A DNA stretch of 64,000 bases, taken from assembly GCA_947471745.1 (NCBI GenBank), contig CANJKZ010001109.1, positions 4,641,001 through 4,705,000 on the forward strand, given 5' to 3'. Position numbers and translations under genes: made by a program. The notes beneath the pieces were generated by a model, which saw only the letters and a list, made by a program, of their open reading frames with translations, did not search any database and had not been told where the DNA came from. Below are positions 12,075-22,900 of the stretch, one piece after another (position 1 is the stretch's first letter; each line of letters begins with the position of its first letter). Source of the stretch: Closterium sp. Naga37s-1 (taxonomy: Eukaryota; Streptophyta; Zygnematophyceae; Desmidiales; Closteriaceae).

Positions 12075-12184
12075 ATTCTCAACTCTCGTCTCCCACTCTC
12101 AAGCTGGCGAAGTTGAAGTCTCTTCCCCGATTTCAATCCCCGTCGACTTTACTCTCTGACATTTTCGCTCACAACGCAGCAACC

Positions 12185-13376
12185 ATGGCACTTAACGGCG
12201 GCGAGGGTAATACCGCTACCGCCTCTGTTCGACCCGAGTCCGGAAGAAACGCACGCGAAATTGCCGGCGATCGTCCTAACAAGCGTCGGGCAGACGACGG
12301 GGAAATTTCCCCGACTGGTGTCGACGTACTGCTGGGCGCGAACGAGGCTCACGCCCCTGGAGTCGAGGCACACGCCCCTGGAGTCGAGGCACACGCCCCT
12401 GGTGTGCCTCGAGCCCCTGTGGCCCCTCAAGCGCTGGCCGCGACAGAAGGCGCCGAGTCGGCGCCAACCAGCGCGGCTGGCACCCCACGTCCGCGTCAGC
12501 GCCGCAGGCCCGTGGGCCCTGACGCGCCTGTGGGCCCTGACGCGCCTGTGGGGCCTGACGCGCAAGTGGCGCCAAGCTTCACTGCAGCCCAACTGCAGCA
12601 GTTTTTGTCCCTGTTACAGCAGCAGGCCCCTGCTGTTACGGAAGAAATCGCTACACCGAACACGACTTCCGTTTCTGCTAAAAGCGAAAAGGCGAAAACG
12701 GAGTCTGTGAAGCGCGCTCGCACGACAAAATCCAGGAAGGGGCGAAGACACACGCGCCGTTGCCGCTCCAGTCATGAACAACCCCATCGACAATGAAGAC
12801 GACGACGATGGTGAGGCACATGCCTTAAATGCCGCTTTTGCACCCGTTGAGCAACTCCCCCCACTCCCATCTCCCAATCCCACTCTAACCGCCGCCTCGT
12901 TCAAGAACGCCGCCGTGCGCGAGCAAGCCGAGGTCCTGGAACACCTGCGGGCATACCTGAAGCATGCAGAGCACAAGGTGCGACACAACGAGCCGGAAAG
13001 CGCCCTCGAATACCTTGGCGAAGCTTTCACACTTATCACCAACCGCTTCAAGCTACTCCGCGTCGCCGACTACACCAACTTCCGCACGGCAAATCGCTTC
13101 AAGCTCTACGAAGATAAGAGCGTCTTCACCTCACGCCCGTTCAAGCAAGCCGTCGCGGACGTGGCGGCGATGGAGCGCGCACAAGGCAATTTCAACCGTA
13201 CCCCACGTGGCGGAGGGCGCGGGCCCATGGCATTTGGCCACAAGCGCGGCCCCCCATTTGACGGCAATGGAAGGAGCTTTCGTGGCTCATGCTTCCGTTG
13301 TGGGCAGCCAGGCCACATGGCCAATGCTTGCCTGGAAAATGGGGGAGGAGCCCAAGGGCCGGCACCGGTAGTGTGA
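12185..13376 (+). pseudogene. DIRS gag-like protein with CCHC zinc knuckle
   Basis: Start ATG at 12185 (MALNGGEGN). The N-terminal part is disordered and repetitive: HAPGVEA three times (~12,350-12,405) and PVGPDA three times (~12,505-12,560). The frame goes wrong in a G-run near 12,739, where one extra G relative to the downstream frame is inferred. The downstream frame reads MNNPIDNEDDDDG from 12,774 and has a helical capsid-like region, then a CCHC zinc knuckle (CFRCGQPGHMANAC) at ~13,290-13,330 and a stop at 13,376. This is the presumed nucleic-acid-binding structural protein of the element. Confidence 0.82.
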
Positions 13377-13491
13377 ACGCCCTAGGGGGCGGTGCCGAGA
13401 GACTTGAATGGAGATGATGGCACTAGGGAGTGCAAAGGCCGCTGGCCTATCCCATAGGGGATGTTAGAAAGGCCGCGGGCCTACCCCAAGG

Positions 13492-14581
13492 CTATGTGGA
13501 GAAAGACGCGTCCAGCGTCCTGGACGCATGCGTCCAGACGCATGCGTCCAGACGCTGGACGCTAGTTTAGGGCCCCCGAGACGCAGCAAAAGACGCAGGT
13601 CCGGGCAGCCAAAAAAAACCCCCCGGGCAGCCAAAAAAAAGTTATAGGGCAGAGGGAAGAGGGGGTAAGAGGGGGGGGGGGGGGGGGGGGGGGGGGGGAA
13701 CACACTTTCATAGCAAAATTTCTCCTCAACAACAAAATTTCAGCCACAACAATAGAACATGAAGGTGAGCCCCAAATTTCCATAATCACAATTAGTCCAA
13801 GGGTTGTTTAGCATGCATGCATACTACCACTAACTAACATGCATCACTCATCCTCCTCGCTCTCCATCCCCTTCTCCTCCTCCTTCTCCAAATCCTCCTG
13901 CTCCTTGTACTCGTCGAAGGTGAGGTCATCCTCATCCACCTCCACCTCTCCATCCTCCTCAAGCTTGTACCCCTCGGGAAGGGGTCGGGGGGGAATGTTC
14001 CCCTCCACTATTCCCGCCTTCCTGACTTCCCCACTCGGCCCCGCACCCGCCGCACCCTTGTGGTGGTTGTGCACAACGTTCCAGTTGTGCGCAACGAACA
14101 CAAGGTCGCGAACACAAGGAGCTAGCCATAACGGTGGTGCGCGGAAAGGAGCTAAAACCACTAGGGTTTTTGAAAGAGAATTGGGTTGTGAGAAAAGGGA
14201 GCACAAATGAGAGGTTTCATGAACTAAATGGGCTTTGTGGGGGTGGTGGACCACAAAGGTTGGGTTTCCTAGTTGTGGAGTGGTGGAGAGGGGTTGGATT
14301 TCCAAATCAATTTTGCAAAAAGGGGAGGGGGTTAGGGGTGAATTAGATGGCTGGTTTTGGGGGTCGAATTTGCTTGGGGGGTGTCGAATTTCGGCGAAAT
14401 TGACTTTCGCGACGAAATCGCGAATGTCAATTTCGCGATCGCGAAAAAAAAAAAATCTCGGTCTGCCCGAAAAAATTTCCAGGGTGCGTCCTGCGTCCGG
14501 ACGCGCGTCCTGCGTCTTTGCGTCCGGACGCTGCGTCCGGACGCAGGACGCAGGGCTGCCCCAGCGTCTTTCTCCACATAG
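13492..14581. mobile_element. hAT-like non-autonomous DNA transposon nested in the DIRS element
   Basis: 1,090 bp bounded by inverted repeats: the left end reads CTATGTGGAGAAAGACGC and the right end is its reverse complement. An 8-bp target duplication CCCCAAGG lies at 13484-13491 and 14582-14589, the size expected for the hAT superfamily. Sub-terminal regions hold many short direct and inverted copies of GCGTCC/GGACGC, as hAT transposases bind. A 28-G run lies at 13671-13698. Only a fragment of transposase-like coding sequence remains. Confidence 0.85.
13844..14130 (-). pseudogene. Possible hAT transposase C-terminal remnant
   Basis: The minus-strand frame contains CVRDLVFVAHNWNVVHNHHK, resembling the end of the hAT dimerisation region, where family members read RAxxLVxVHxNxxLL. 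It is followed by a very acidic tail (EVEVDEDDLTFDEYKEQEDL) ending at 13,844. Nothing upstream in the element resembles the catalytic part, so this is a deletion derivative. Identification rests on one short motif plus the element ends. Confidence 0.5.
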
Positions 14582-14589
14582 CCCCAAGG

Positions 14590-15044
14590 CAAGGGGTGTA
14601 GGACTAGGAGTCCTAGGTGAACATGTGATTGCAAGTAATGCTTGTATGCTCTTTTGAATGAATGGGAAGGCCTAATGGGCAAAGTTGTTGGACTCGCTTG
14701 AAAAAAAAAAAAAAAGAGGAGCATGCGCTCTTGAGGTGTGGAAGAACCTGAAGCGGGGAACACCTATACGGCATGGAAGCCTACGGTACATGCGAACAAG
14801 AGAGAAAGAGATAGAGAGCAAAAAAAAAAAAAAAAAAGGGAAGTGGCAAGATGTGCGGGCTATGCAAGCCCTGAAATGCAAAGGATTCACGGGTGAAGGG
14901 GGGGAAAAAAAAAAAAAAAGGAAAGAGTGGGTGTGGGACTTGGGGTCCCATGATGCCAAGAGCACACGCCATAATGCAAGACAAAGGGTGGCCTACCAAA
15001 CATGGAAGGCAGCAAATGGCCATCCGAAGAGCATGCGGCACGTG

Positions 15045-15079
<35 letters not shown>

Positions 15080-15300
15080 AGGGCCAAAGCGGCAGAACGA
15101 AGGGGCTGCTCCGGTGGAGCACCTCCGGTTGGGCACATCTCAGAACACCAGAGTGCAGGTGTAGGCACGCAAAGGTCTCACGAACCACAAAAAAAAAAAA
15201 AAGAGAGAGAGAGAGAGGGAAGGGGAAGGGGCGTCGGCATGAACATTTGCGGGCATTGGATCTAGTTAATCGTACGCACAACCTACTAGCCAAACGCCCC
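14590..15300 (+). repeat. DIRS internal spacer with five long A-tracts
   Basis: A-runs at 14701-14715, 14820-14837, 14905-14919, 15045-15075 and 15189-15202 are separated by 67-125 bp of purine-rich sequence. A continuous plus-strand frame from 14,685 to 15,164 reads through several tracts as polylysine. I see no homology in it and do not call it a gene. The region lies between gag and RT of the DIRS element. Confidence 0.6.
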
Positions 15301-15543
15301 TGCTTTAAAGAAGCCCGTCCCGAATTACCGAGTCGGATGGTAGAGCGTCACCACTCTCACGCGATTGGTCCAGAGTTTCACGTGGGTTTCGACAGGACTG
15401 GCTTCCAATTCCCTAACCGAACCGCCGCTGGGGTTTTTCCGAACCTACAATTTTCCGTTGACTTCATTGTATAATTCGAGTCTTGAGTTTTAACGAAGCA
15501 CGCCCCATGTTGCCCCCACACCCATGGTCCACTGGCTACAGAT

Positions 15544-17523
15544 ATGCCGGGGGGTGGAACGATCGAGGGGGGTGGCCCCTATGAGTTCGCGGTCACTGAC
15601 AAGCTCGTCACGACCATGCGTGGGCGCCTGCGCACGGCATTTCCATGGTGGAGCTCGTGGTGCGAGAGCAGTTTCATACTCTCGGTGATCGCCAATGGCT
15701 ACTGGATGCCATGGAAGCATGGACCACCCACGCCGTTCCGGCAAGATAACCACGCGGGAGCGCTAATCCATACCACGTTCACCAAGCAGGCAATAACCGA
15801 GCTTCTCGAGAGTGGTGCGGCCACACCCGCCCCTGCGGAACAACAGCTATGCATCAGCCCGCTAAATGTGGTGGTTCAAAGAGAAAAGTGCCGACTGATT
15901 CTTGACCTTTGAAAGGTGAACCAAAATTTGTGTATCCCCAAATTCAAGTACAAAGGACTGAACCGGGTGGCAGAGCTCGTTCATGAAGACGACTGGATGC
16001 TTGTAGTCGATTTAAAATCAGGATACCACCACGTTGACATCCACCCTTCCTACTGGAAGTTCCTCGGGTTCCAATTCGATGGGCGCTCGTACGTCTTTCG
16101 ATCTCTGCCATTCGGGCTGACGACAGCCTCGTTCGTTTTCACACAGCTCATCAAGCAGCTCGCCCGTCGTTGGCGGGCTCTTGGGGTGCGAGTCATCCCT
16201 TACGTCGACGACATCCTTTTTCTGTGTCGCACGGCAGCAGAAGCGCGAACCACGGGTCAGATGGTGGTGCAAGACCTCAGCAAGGCTGGAGTGGTTATCA
16301 ATTCCAAGAAGTCGCACTTGCAACCCACCCAGCAGCTACGGTTTTTGGGTGTCGAGCTGGATACACAGCGCGGCCAGTTCTCCATTGGTCCCGAGCGGCG
16401 AGCATCGTTACATTCAACCATTCGCGAATTATGCATGGCTGGCAAGGCCGAACGCAAAGTCCCGATCCGCCACGCAGCCAGAGTTACCGGCATGCTCACG
16501 TCGATGTCGCTTGCCATCGGCGCAACCGCGCGCGCATTCAGCCAGAATCTACTACAGACCATTCAGGATGCCTCTTCCTGGAACAGCAAAGTGCAGTTGG
16601 TCCCTGCGGTCATCGAAGAGCTCGAGTTTTGGCTACATGAATTTGACAGATTCAATGGAGCCCCATTCCATGTCCCGAACAGCTATGACGCAGTAATCCA
16701 TGTGGACGCCAGCGCACACAGCTGGGGAGCGACACTAGATATGTTTCCAGGGAGGCGAATCGAGGCGAGCGCGACCATGCCCGTGCACCTCACGACAGCC
16801 TCCAGCACACAACGGGAAATGGACGGAGTCCTATGGGCATTGCAGATATTCTCGGGAAGGATCCAGCACCGACATGTCCTCGCCAGAACCGACAATCAAG
16901 GTGTCTTCTTTATTCTTCGCAAAGGTGGTTCGCGGACCCCGAGCCTCACAACAACGTGCAGAGCCATCATTCAAGCGTGCGTCACCTTTGGGATCCGGTT
17001 GACAGTTGAATGAATTCCGCGCGAACTCAACACACGAGCGGATGAACTTTCAAAGATGATCGATCGCGACGACTACGCAGTCAAAGCACCATGGTTCCGG
17101 CTCATCGAGCGGCGCTTGGGACCGCACTCAATCGATTTATTTGCCAATGCGAACAACACCCAGCTGGCTCGCTTCTGCTCCAAAACTCTTCACCCTGACG
17201 CAGAGGCAACGGACGCCTTCTCCATATCATGGGCCCCCGAGCATGCATATGTGTTTCCGCCACCCCACCTCATCCCAGCGGTGTTGCATCACGCCCAAAG
17301 GACGCGAGCATTGCTCACGCTCGTCGTGCCTCATTGGCCAGGGGCAAGCTGGTGGCCATTACAACAACCCGCCCCGCCCCAATGGGCCGCCTGCATTCTC
17401 GCTCATATCTGCCTCACCCATGGGAGCGAGTGCCTGACCGCAGGCACCCACACTCACGCATTTTCTGGGGAAGGATTGCCTCATAGCCCGATTCTTGCAT
17501 TACAAGTGTCCTTCGCCACCTGA
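15544..17523 (+). pseudogene. DIRS reverse transcriptase-RNase H polyprotein
   Basis: RT motifs in order: WMPWKHGPPTPF region; LILDL-KVNQ with TGA at 15910-15912 in place of the usual Arg (CGA); LVVDLKSGYHHVDI; SLPFGLTTASFVF; catalytic YVDDILFL near 16,205; FLGVELDT. RNase H follows: VIHVDASAHSWGA near 16,700, QREMDGVLWAL and RTDNQGVFFIL. A second stop (TGA 17011-17013) replaces a probable Trp before IPRELNTRADELSK. The C-terminal segment (IDLFANANNTQLARF; VFPPPHLIPAVL; VVPHWPGASWW) is the conserved tail of DIRS pol proteins. Without the two stops it would be one protein ending at 17,523. It copies the element RNA to DNA. Confidence 0.9.
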
Positions 17524-17570
17524 CCATTCACACATCTGGTGCAGGATAGCTCGAGCGGCTCAAGCAAGAG

Positions 17571-18587
17571 TTGCTTCGGATAACGACGCATACAAGGGCT
17601 GACTCCACCATTCGCACCTACGAACCATACTGGGCCAAGTTCCGAGCATTCTGCATAGACGTGAAACTGCAGTTCTTGCCATGCACAGACATGACACTCG
17701 CATTATACCTGGTCCACGCGATTCAACAGAAGGCCACCATATCAGCAATACAACTGACATGCTCGGCAGTCAGCTTCGCGCATCGGATGATTGGGGCCAC
17801 GTGCCCGTCGACCGGGCCGTTCACATCCAATGTGCGAGACTTCGCCAAGCGACATTGTCCGCGACCTCAACGACTCAAGGATCTCGTCTCGCTGCATCAA
17901 GTACATGCAATGGCGGCGGAATTCCTGAAATCGAACAACCCGGGCGAGTTTCAGAAGGGGCTCATCCCACTACTCATGTACGCCGGCTTCCTGCGATACT
18001 TAGACCTCGTCGCACTCAATTGGCACGAGATTGAGTTCGAGAAAGACGCTATGTGGCTCCTGATCCCCCACTCTAAAACAAACCAGGCAGGAGAAGGCGC
18101 ATGGGTCCCAGTCGCCGCCAGTCCGGGCCCTTTCTGCCCCATACAATGCACCAAACGCTTCATCCAGTTGGCAGGCTATGGCCGCGCACGATACGGCGCG
18201 TTGATACGAGTGTTTGGTTCAGACACTACGGGTCGCGTTAGTACGACAACACCACCCTCCTATACAACAATCCGCAACTGGTGCAAGGAGGCATTTCACA
18301 AGATTGGCCTAGGACTCGAGCACCTCGGAACCCACGCTTTCCGCAAAGGCGCAGCAACCGTCACCGCCAACGCAGGAGTACCTGATCGCATTTTGAAACA
18401 GCTGGGGAGGTAGCGCAGCGATACGGCCAAGGAGATGTACATCACTCCGGCGATAGAACAGTTGGTTGGAGCATCTCGACATGTCCAAGATCCGGCGAGA
18501 GCCTCGTCACCGACGCAACATTCCGCGGCGCTGCCACGATATCGCCAGCCAGCACGACACATGTCTCAGAAGACCCATTTGAAATGA
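17571..18587 (+). pseudogene. DIRS tyrosine recombinase
   Basis: A phage-integrase-type recombinase. The N-terminal SAM-like region is TIRTYEPYWAKFRAFC; the first catalytic Arg is in YAGFLRYLDL (~17,990); the HxxR box is GTHAFRKGAAT (~18,330). TAG at 18411-18413 sits in LGR-RSDTAKEMYI, where the family has Trp, so the nucleophilic Tyr (codon 18438-18440) is downstream of the stop. The frame then ends with TGA at 18,587 inside repeat B1. The intact enzyme would insert the circular DNA form. This copy is truncated before its nucleophile. Confidence 0.9.
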
Positions 18588-18815
18588 GACGATGCCAATT
18601 GCTACATGCAAGAAAGCAAGCTTTCTAAATATGTATATTGTTAAAAGCTGTAACGCTTTTCAAAATTATGTATTTTGAAAGCGAAGCTGCTTGTAATGTA
18701 GGATTTGGCAGCGTCGAGCCGCGCTAAACGCCCGTTTTGGAGTACAAAACGTGGGCTGGAGGTCATTTCCCTCCACCCATGTCTCTCATTTTCAAACGGT
18801 TTAGCCGATTTTCCC

Positions 18816-18847
<32 letters not shown>

Positions 18848-18975
18848 GGAAACAGGATAGCTGTAGGAACATAGAGGCATATCTTTGTAATATCACTATG
18901 GATTTCAATTGTACTAAACCCATTTGAAATGAGACGATGCCAATTGCTACATGCAAGAAAGCAAGCTTTCTAAAT
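18574..18975 (+). repeat. DIRS right end: B1-A2-B2 repeat block
   Basis: B1 18574-18630 and B2 18919-18975 are 57-bp direct copies (CCCATTTGAAATGAGACG to AGCTTTCTAAAT). A2 (18644-18813) copies A1. Between A2 and B2 lie a 29-C run (18817-18845) and ~70 bp of unique DNA. Together with A1 this is the split-direct-repeat plan of PAT elements. Confidence 0.88.
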
Positions 18976-19190
18976 TGTTGTATTCCCTAAGTAGCTACAG
19001 ATTCACCCAGCAGAGAGGAAAAACCACCCAGGAAAATAGGAAAAGAATCTCATACGAAGAGATTACCCTGGGTAAGATTTACCCTCACAACAAAATTGGA
19101 TAGAAAAAAATAATCAGGGAGTGATTTATCTAGAAGAGGAAGGACTAGCCTGAAACAAATAAGCATATCTGGAAGGAGCTCACTTGGGGC
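18976..19190. other. Host flank right of DIRS element
   Basis: A-rich sequence with no gene or repeat termini that I can support. Confidence 0.5.
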
Positions 19191-19592
19191 AGGTCTCACA
19201 TGAGACAGGTCTCACCTGGGGCAGGGTCTCATCTCACCAAGGTCTGGCAGGCCTCATGTGGGGGGTTTCATAGGTGCCAGACTAGACTAGTGACAGTACG
19301 ATCCAACAACGAGGATGTGATTGATGTCCCCCGTGGTCGAAAGACACGCTCTCCTGGGGGGCAGGCTGGCCTCACCAGGGAGCAGGCCTCACCTGGGAGC
19401 AGGCCTCACCTGGGAGCAGGCCTCACCTGGGAGCAGGCCTCACCTGGGAGCAGGCCTCACCTGGGAGCAGGCCTCACCTGGGATGGACCACACCTGGGAT
19501 GGACCACACCTGGGATGGACCACACCTGGGATGGACCACACCTGGGATGGACCACACCTGGGATGGACCACACCTGGGATGGACCACACCTG
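19191..19592. repeat. Two adjoining minisatellites derived from CACCTGGG
   Basis: A 17-bp unit GCCTCACCTGGGAGCAG is repeated about six times (~19,366-19,470), then a 16-bp unit ATGGACCACACCTGGG about eight times (~19,471-19,592). Degenerate TCTCACNTGGGGCAGG copies lie upstream (19,180-19,260). On the minus strand each unit contains CCCAGGTG, a good splice-donor core. Confidence 0.85.
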
Positions 19593-19936
19593 GGGGGGCT
19601 CGTAGCCGCCGCCATAGTGGAAGTATGAGCTAACGATGAGGATGTGGTCGATGTCCCCCGTAGGGGGTGGGCCTCACCTGTTAGCAGGTCTCACCGGTTT
19701 TGGGAATTTTCAAAAACCAGGATGAACCTCCTCACCTGGGGGGGCTCGTAACCGCCGGCATAGTGGAAGTAGGAGCCGACGATGAGAATGTGGTCGATGT
19801 CCCCCGTGGACGAGAAGAATGCACACACCGGGTGGGCCTCACCTGAGCGCGAGGAGCTCACCTGGGGGGGCTCATAGCCTCCAGCGTAGTGGAAGTAGGA
19901 GCCGACGATGAGAATGTGGTCGATGTCCCCCCTGAA
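19592..19936 (-). repeat. Triplicated exon-like module of unknown host gene
   Basis: Three copies (about 19,592-19,660; 19,738-19,806; 19,864-19,936) of a ~70-bp minus-strand module. Two encode GDIDHILIVGSYFHYAGGYE followed by PPQ and end at CAG|GTGAG, a strong donor; the lowest-coordinate copy is diverged. Linkers carry CACACCGGGTG. I do not recognise the protein. The right-most copy is fused in frame to the broken end of the Copia-2 RT. Confidence 0.55.
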
Positions 19937-22900
19937 AATCCACATGCCACTGACGATGTTCGCCCCAGGTGGGGGAACCTCGTCGACGTAGGTGCCTGTG
20001 GACTTCCAGGAAGCCATCTCTGCGTCCATGGCTGACTGCCACTGTGAGGAGTAGGGACCCTCGATCGCCTCAGCGTACGATCGAGGAGTCGGGATGTCTG
20101 GTGCATCCGGGTCTCCCTCAGGGGCAATCAGCATGGACACGAGATGAGGCAAAGCAGCAGCAAAACACTGGAACTCCTCCTGCCTGTCCTCAAGGACGTC
20201 CGTGCTAAGAGCACACTCACCCCCGACGGACGGAGGACAGACAGACTCAGACTCAGCAACAAGACTAGCAGCGTAGTCGAGACGACAGTGAGCAGCAAAG
20301 TCGACAAGCTCAGCAACTAAGGCAGACGCAGCAGTGGACTCAAAGGAAGGGTCAGTGACGACAGTAGCCAGGAGACGCGTGACAGTAGGACTGGCAGCAC
20401 GAAGAGAGTCAGACTCCGGGTCAGCAGGAGCAGGAAGAGAGGACGCTGGGGGAGACGGCAAAGGGACACGCTACGGAGCAGTGGAAGGACGCAGTGCCAT
20501 CTGGTGCGTGCCCGGGACCGCACGAGGACGCTGACGCGGAACATGACGACTAGCGCGAACAGCACGAACAGGCGACGCAGGACGAGACTCAGGCTCACGA
20601 CGCTCAGCAAGACCTCCGGTAGGACCAGTGTAGGGAGAAGGAGCCGGCAGTGGGGAGGCGGGCTGTAACTGTGACTCGGACCGGACAGGCTGTGGACACT
20701 CTAAGGGAGGAGGAGGACCAGTAGAGGGCGGGAGACCAAGAACCTGCTGAAGGAGCGGAACGAAGTACGGCCGCGGCCGCGCAGCCCCTCCGGAAACAGC
20801 AGGGACAGCACCAGCTCCCCCAGCGGCAGCACCAGCGCCAGCAGCACCTCCAGCTCCAGGAGCGTCAACTCCAGCACCCTCAGAAGCACCAGCGCCAGCA
20901 GTACCTCCAGCACCAGCACCCTCAGTAGCTCCAGTACCCTCAGCAGCACCAGCAGCTCCAGTACCTCCAGTAGCACCAGCAGCACCTCCAGCAGGACCAA
21001 CTCCAGCAGCCTCAGCAGCACCCCCAGTCCCAGCAGCTCCAGTACCGCAAGTACGAGCACCTCCAGGACTAGTGGCTCCAGTACCTCCAGCGCCGACCAC
21101 AGGGTCAACAGCAACAGCAGCACCTCCAGCACCAGCAGCACGGCTCCAACGCCTGGCAAACCACTCGCGCAGATCCTGTGGAGAGGGTAGCTCCCGCCGA
21201 GACAAAGGACCCGAAGGACCCCCAGACCTAGCACCGCCAGAGGCCACACGAGTAGACCCAGTACCCCCAGGCTCCGCACTCCCAGGCTCAGCAACCCCAG
21301 GCTCCGCTTCCCCAAGCCCTGCACCCCCAGGCTCAGCACCCCCATGCTCAGCACCCCCAGACCCCGCACCTGCAGGCTCAGCACCCCGAGCAGCACCAGA
21401 GTCAACAGCTACCTCGACAGGCTCGACTGCGTCTACCTGGGACACACCTGACGGAGCAGGACCCTGAGGGGGGAGAGGGTCTACCGGGGGGGGACCTGGG
21501 GCGAGGAAGAGCGGCGGCGGGGGGAGGGGCGCAGTGCGGTAGGGGAAGAGACGGTAGTAAGGAACCGACTCGTCAAACGTGACGTCCTGGGAGGACAAAA
21601 CACGGCGCGAGGTGGGGTGGTAAAACTGCCAACCAGGCGCGTCAGGGGGGAAGCCAAGGAAGACGCAGGGAACAGCACGGGGGGGCAGCTTGTCCGCAGA
21701 CAAGTCGCGGACTAACGCCCGAGATCCCCAGACACGAAACGCAGACGCATCGCCAACCTTCCCCGTCCACCGCAAGGTGGGGGAGGTCTTCGGCAAGGAG
21801 ACTCGGGGCTGAAGGTTGATCTGATGCGCCGCGTACTGAACCGCGAACGGCCACAGAAAATGGGGAGCAGCCGCATGGATCATGGACGTACGAGCGACAT
21901 CCATGACCATGCCAATGCGGCGCTCAGCAATCCCATTTTGCTTGGGAGAGGCCGGAAGCGTGAACGTCTGGCGGATGCCCTGTGCACGACAGAAGGCTCC
22001 CAGAAGGCCAGAGGAAAACTCCCTGCCTCTGTCAGAGTGCAGACGCAGAAAAGGGAAGTCCGAGCCGAAACTCTCTCTGAGCTGGAGACGAGCTGCGCGG
22101 ATCCAGTCGATCAACACCTCAGTGACGTCACCCTTGTTGCGCAAGGGGAACACCGTGGTGTAACGCGAGTAGTCGTCAACCACCAACAGGAAGTAACGCT
22201 CGTGACCCTGTCCACGGACGCGGGCGGGGCCCCACACGTCCATGTGAAGAGTCTGCAGTGGAGCCTCTGTCGGAGGAAACTCGGAGGAGTGAGGAGCGGC
22301 GCGCTGCCGCCCCTCGACGCAGGGAACGCAGGTGGGGGCAGGCCCCGGAGGGAGGGGAGGGAGGGACCGGGGAAGACCAGAGACAAGGTAACGGGAGGCC
22401 ATGCCTCGGAGACGAGGTAGGGAGGGGTGACCAAGGCGGTGTTGCCAGAGGAGAGTCCGGTGGGACAGGAGACGACACGAGCAGGGAGCAGACTCAGGAC
22501 CAGTCCTGGACGCCGCAGCAAACACCTGACCCGACGCAGCTACCTGACCAGACTCAGCGACCGGAGGAGACTCAGTAGTCAGTGTGTACAGGCTCGACCC
22601 CGGCTGACGGGTAAACGTGGCCAAGTGTCGGCCCATGCGAGCACAAGTACAGTGGGTCACCCGCTGACTCGCAGGAGTGAACTGGTCAACCCCCCCATCC
22701 TGTAGATCAGCACCACTCACCAAGTTCGTGGAGAACGAGGGGAGGTAGAGACCTGACAGGGTGCCAGAGGGGGCCGCCGGACACGGTAAGACAGTGGAGA
22801 AGTGGGCAAGGACAGGACCCCCAGAGGGGTCCGCCAGGGAGAACGCAACCGGCCGACTAAGCGGCGTAAGAGTGGTGCGGTCTCGGAAGAAAGAGCGGGA

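Larger units (their letters stand above)
11905..18975 (+). mobile_element. PAT-like DIRS-superfamily retrotransposon (tyrosine recombinase type)
   Basis: The coding order is gag with zinc knuckle, RT-RNase H, tyrosine recombinase, with no LTRs, aspartic protease or DDE integrase, which defines the DIRS order. The ends show PAT-type split direct repeats: A1 (11905-12074) at the left; B1 (18574-18630), A2 (18644-18813) and B2 (18919-18975) at the right. Members integrate by recombinase from a circular intermediate, without target duplication (family knowledge). This copy has three nonsense codons, a gag frameshift, an internal hAT insertion and a run of A-tracts, so it is dead. Confidence 0.9.

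Noticed and set aside
14685..15164. 159-codon polylysine-rich open frame as a gene
   Set aside because: The frame is produced by A-tracts in a transposon spacer and shows no domain.
19366..19592. Regular short repeats resembling a CRISPR array
   Set aside because: Units are contiguous 16-17-bp minisatellite copies without unique spacers, in a eukaryotic context.
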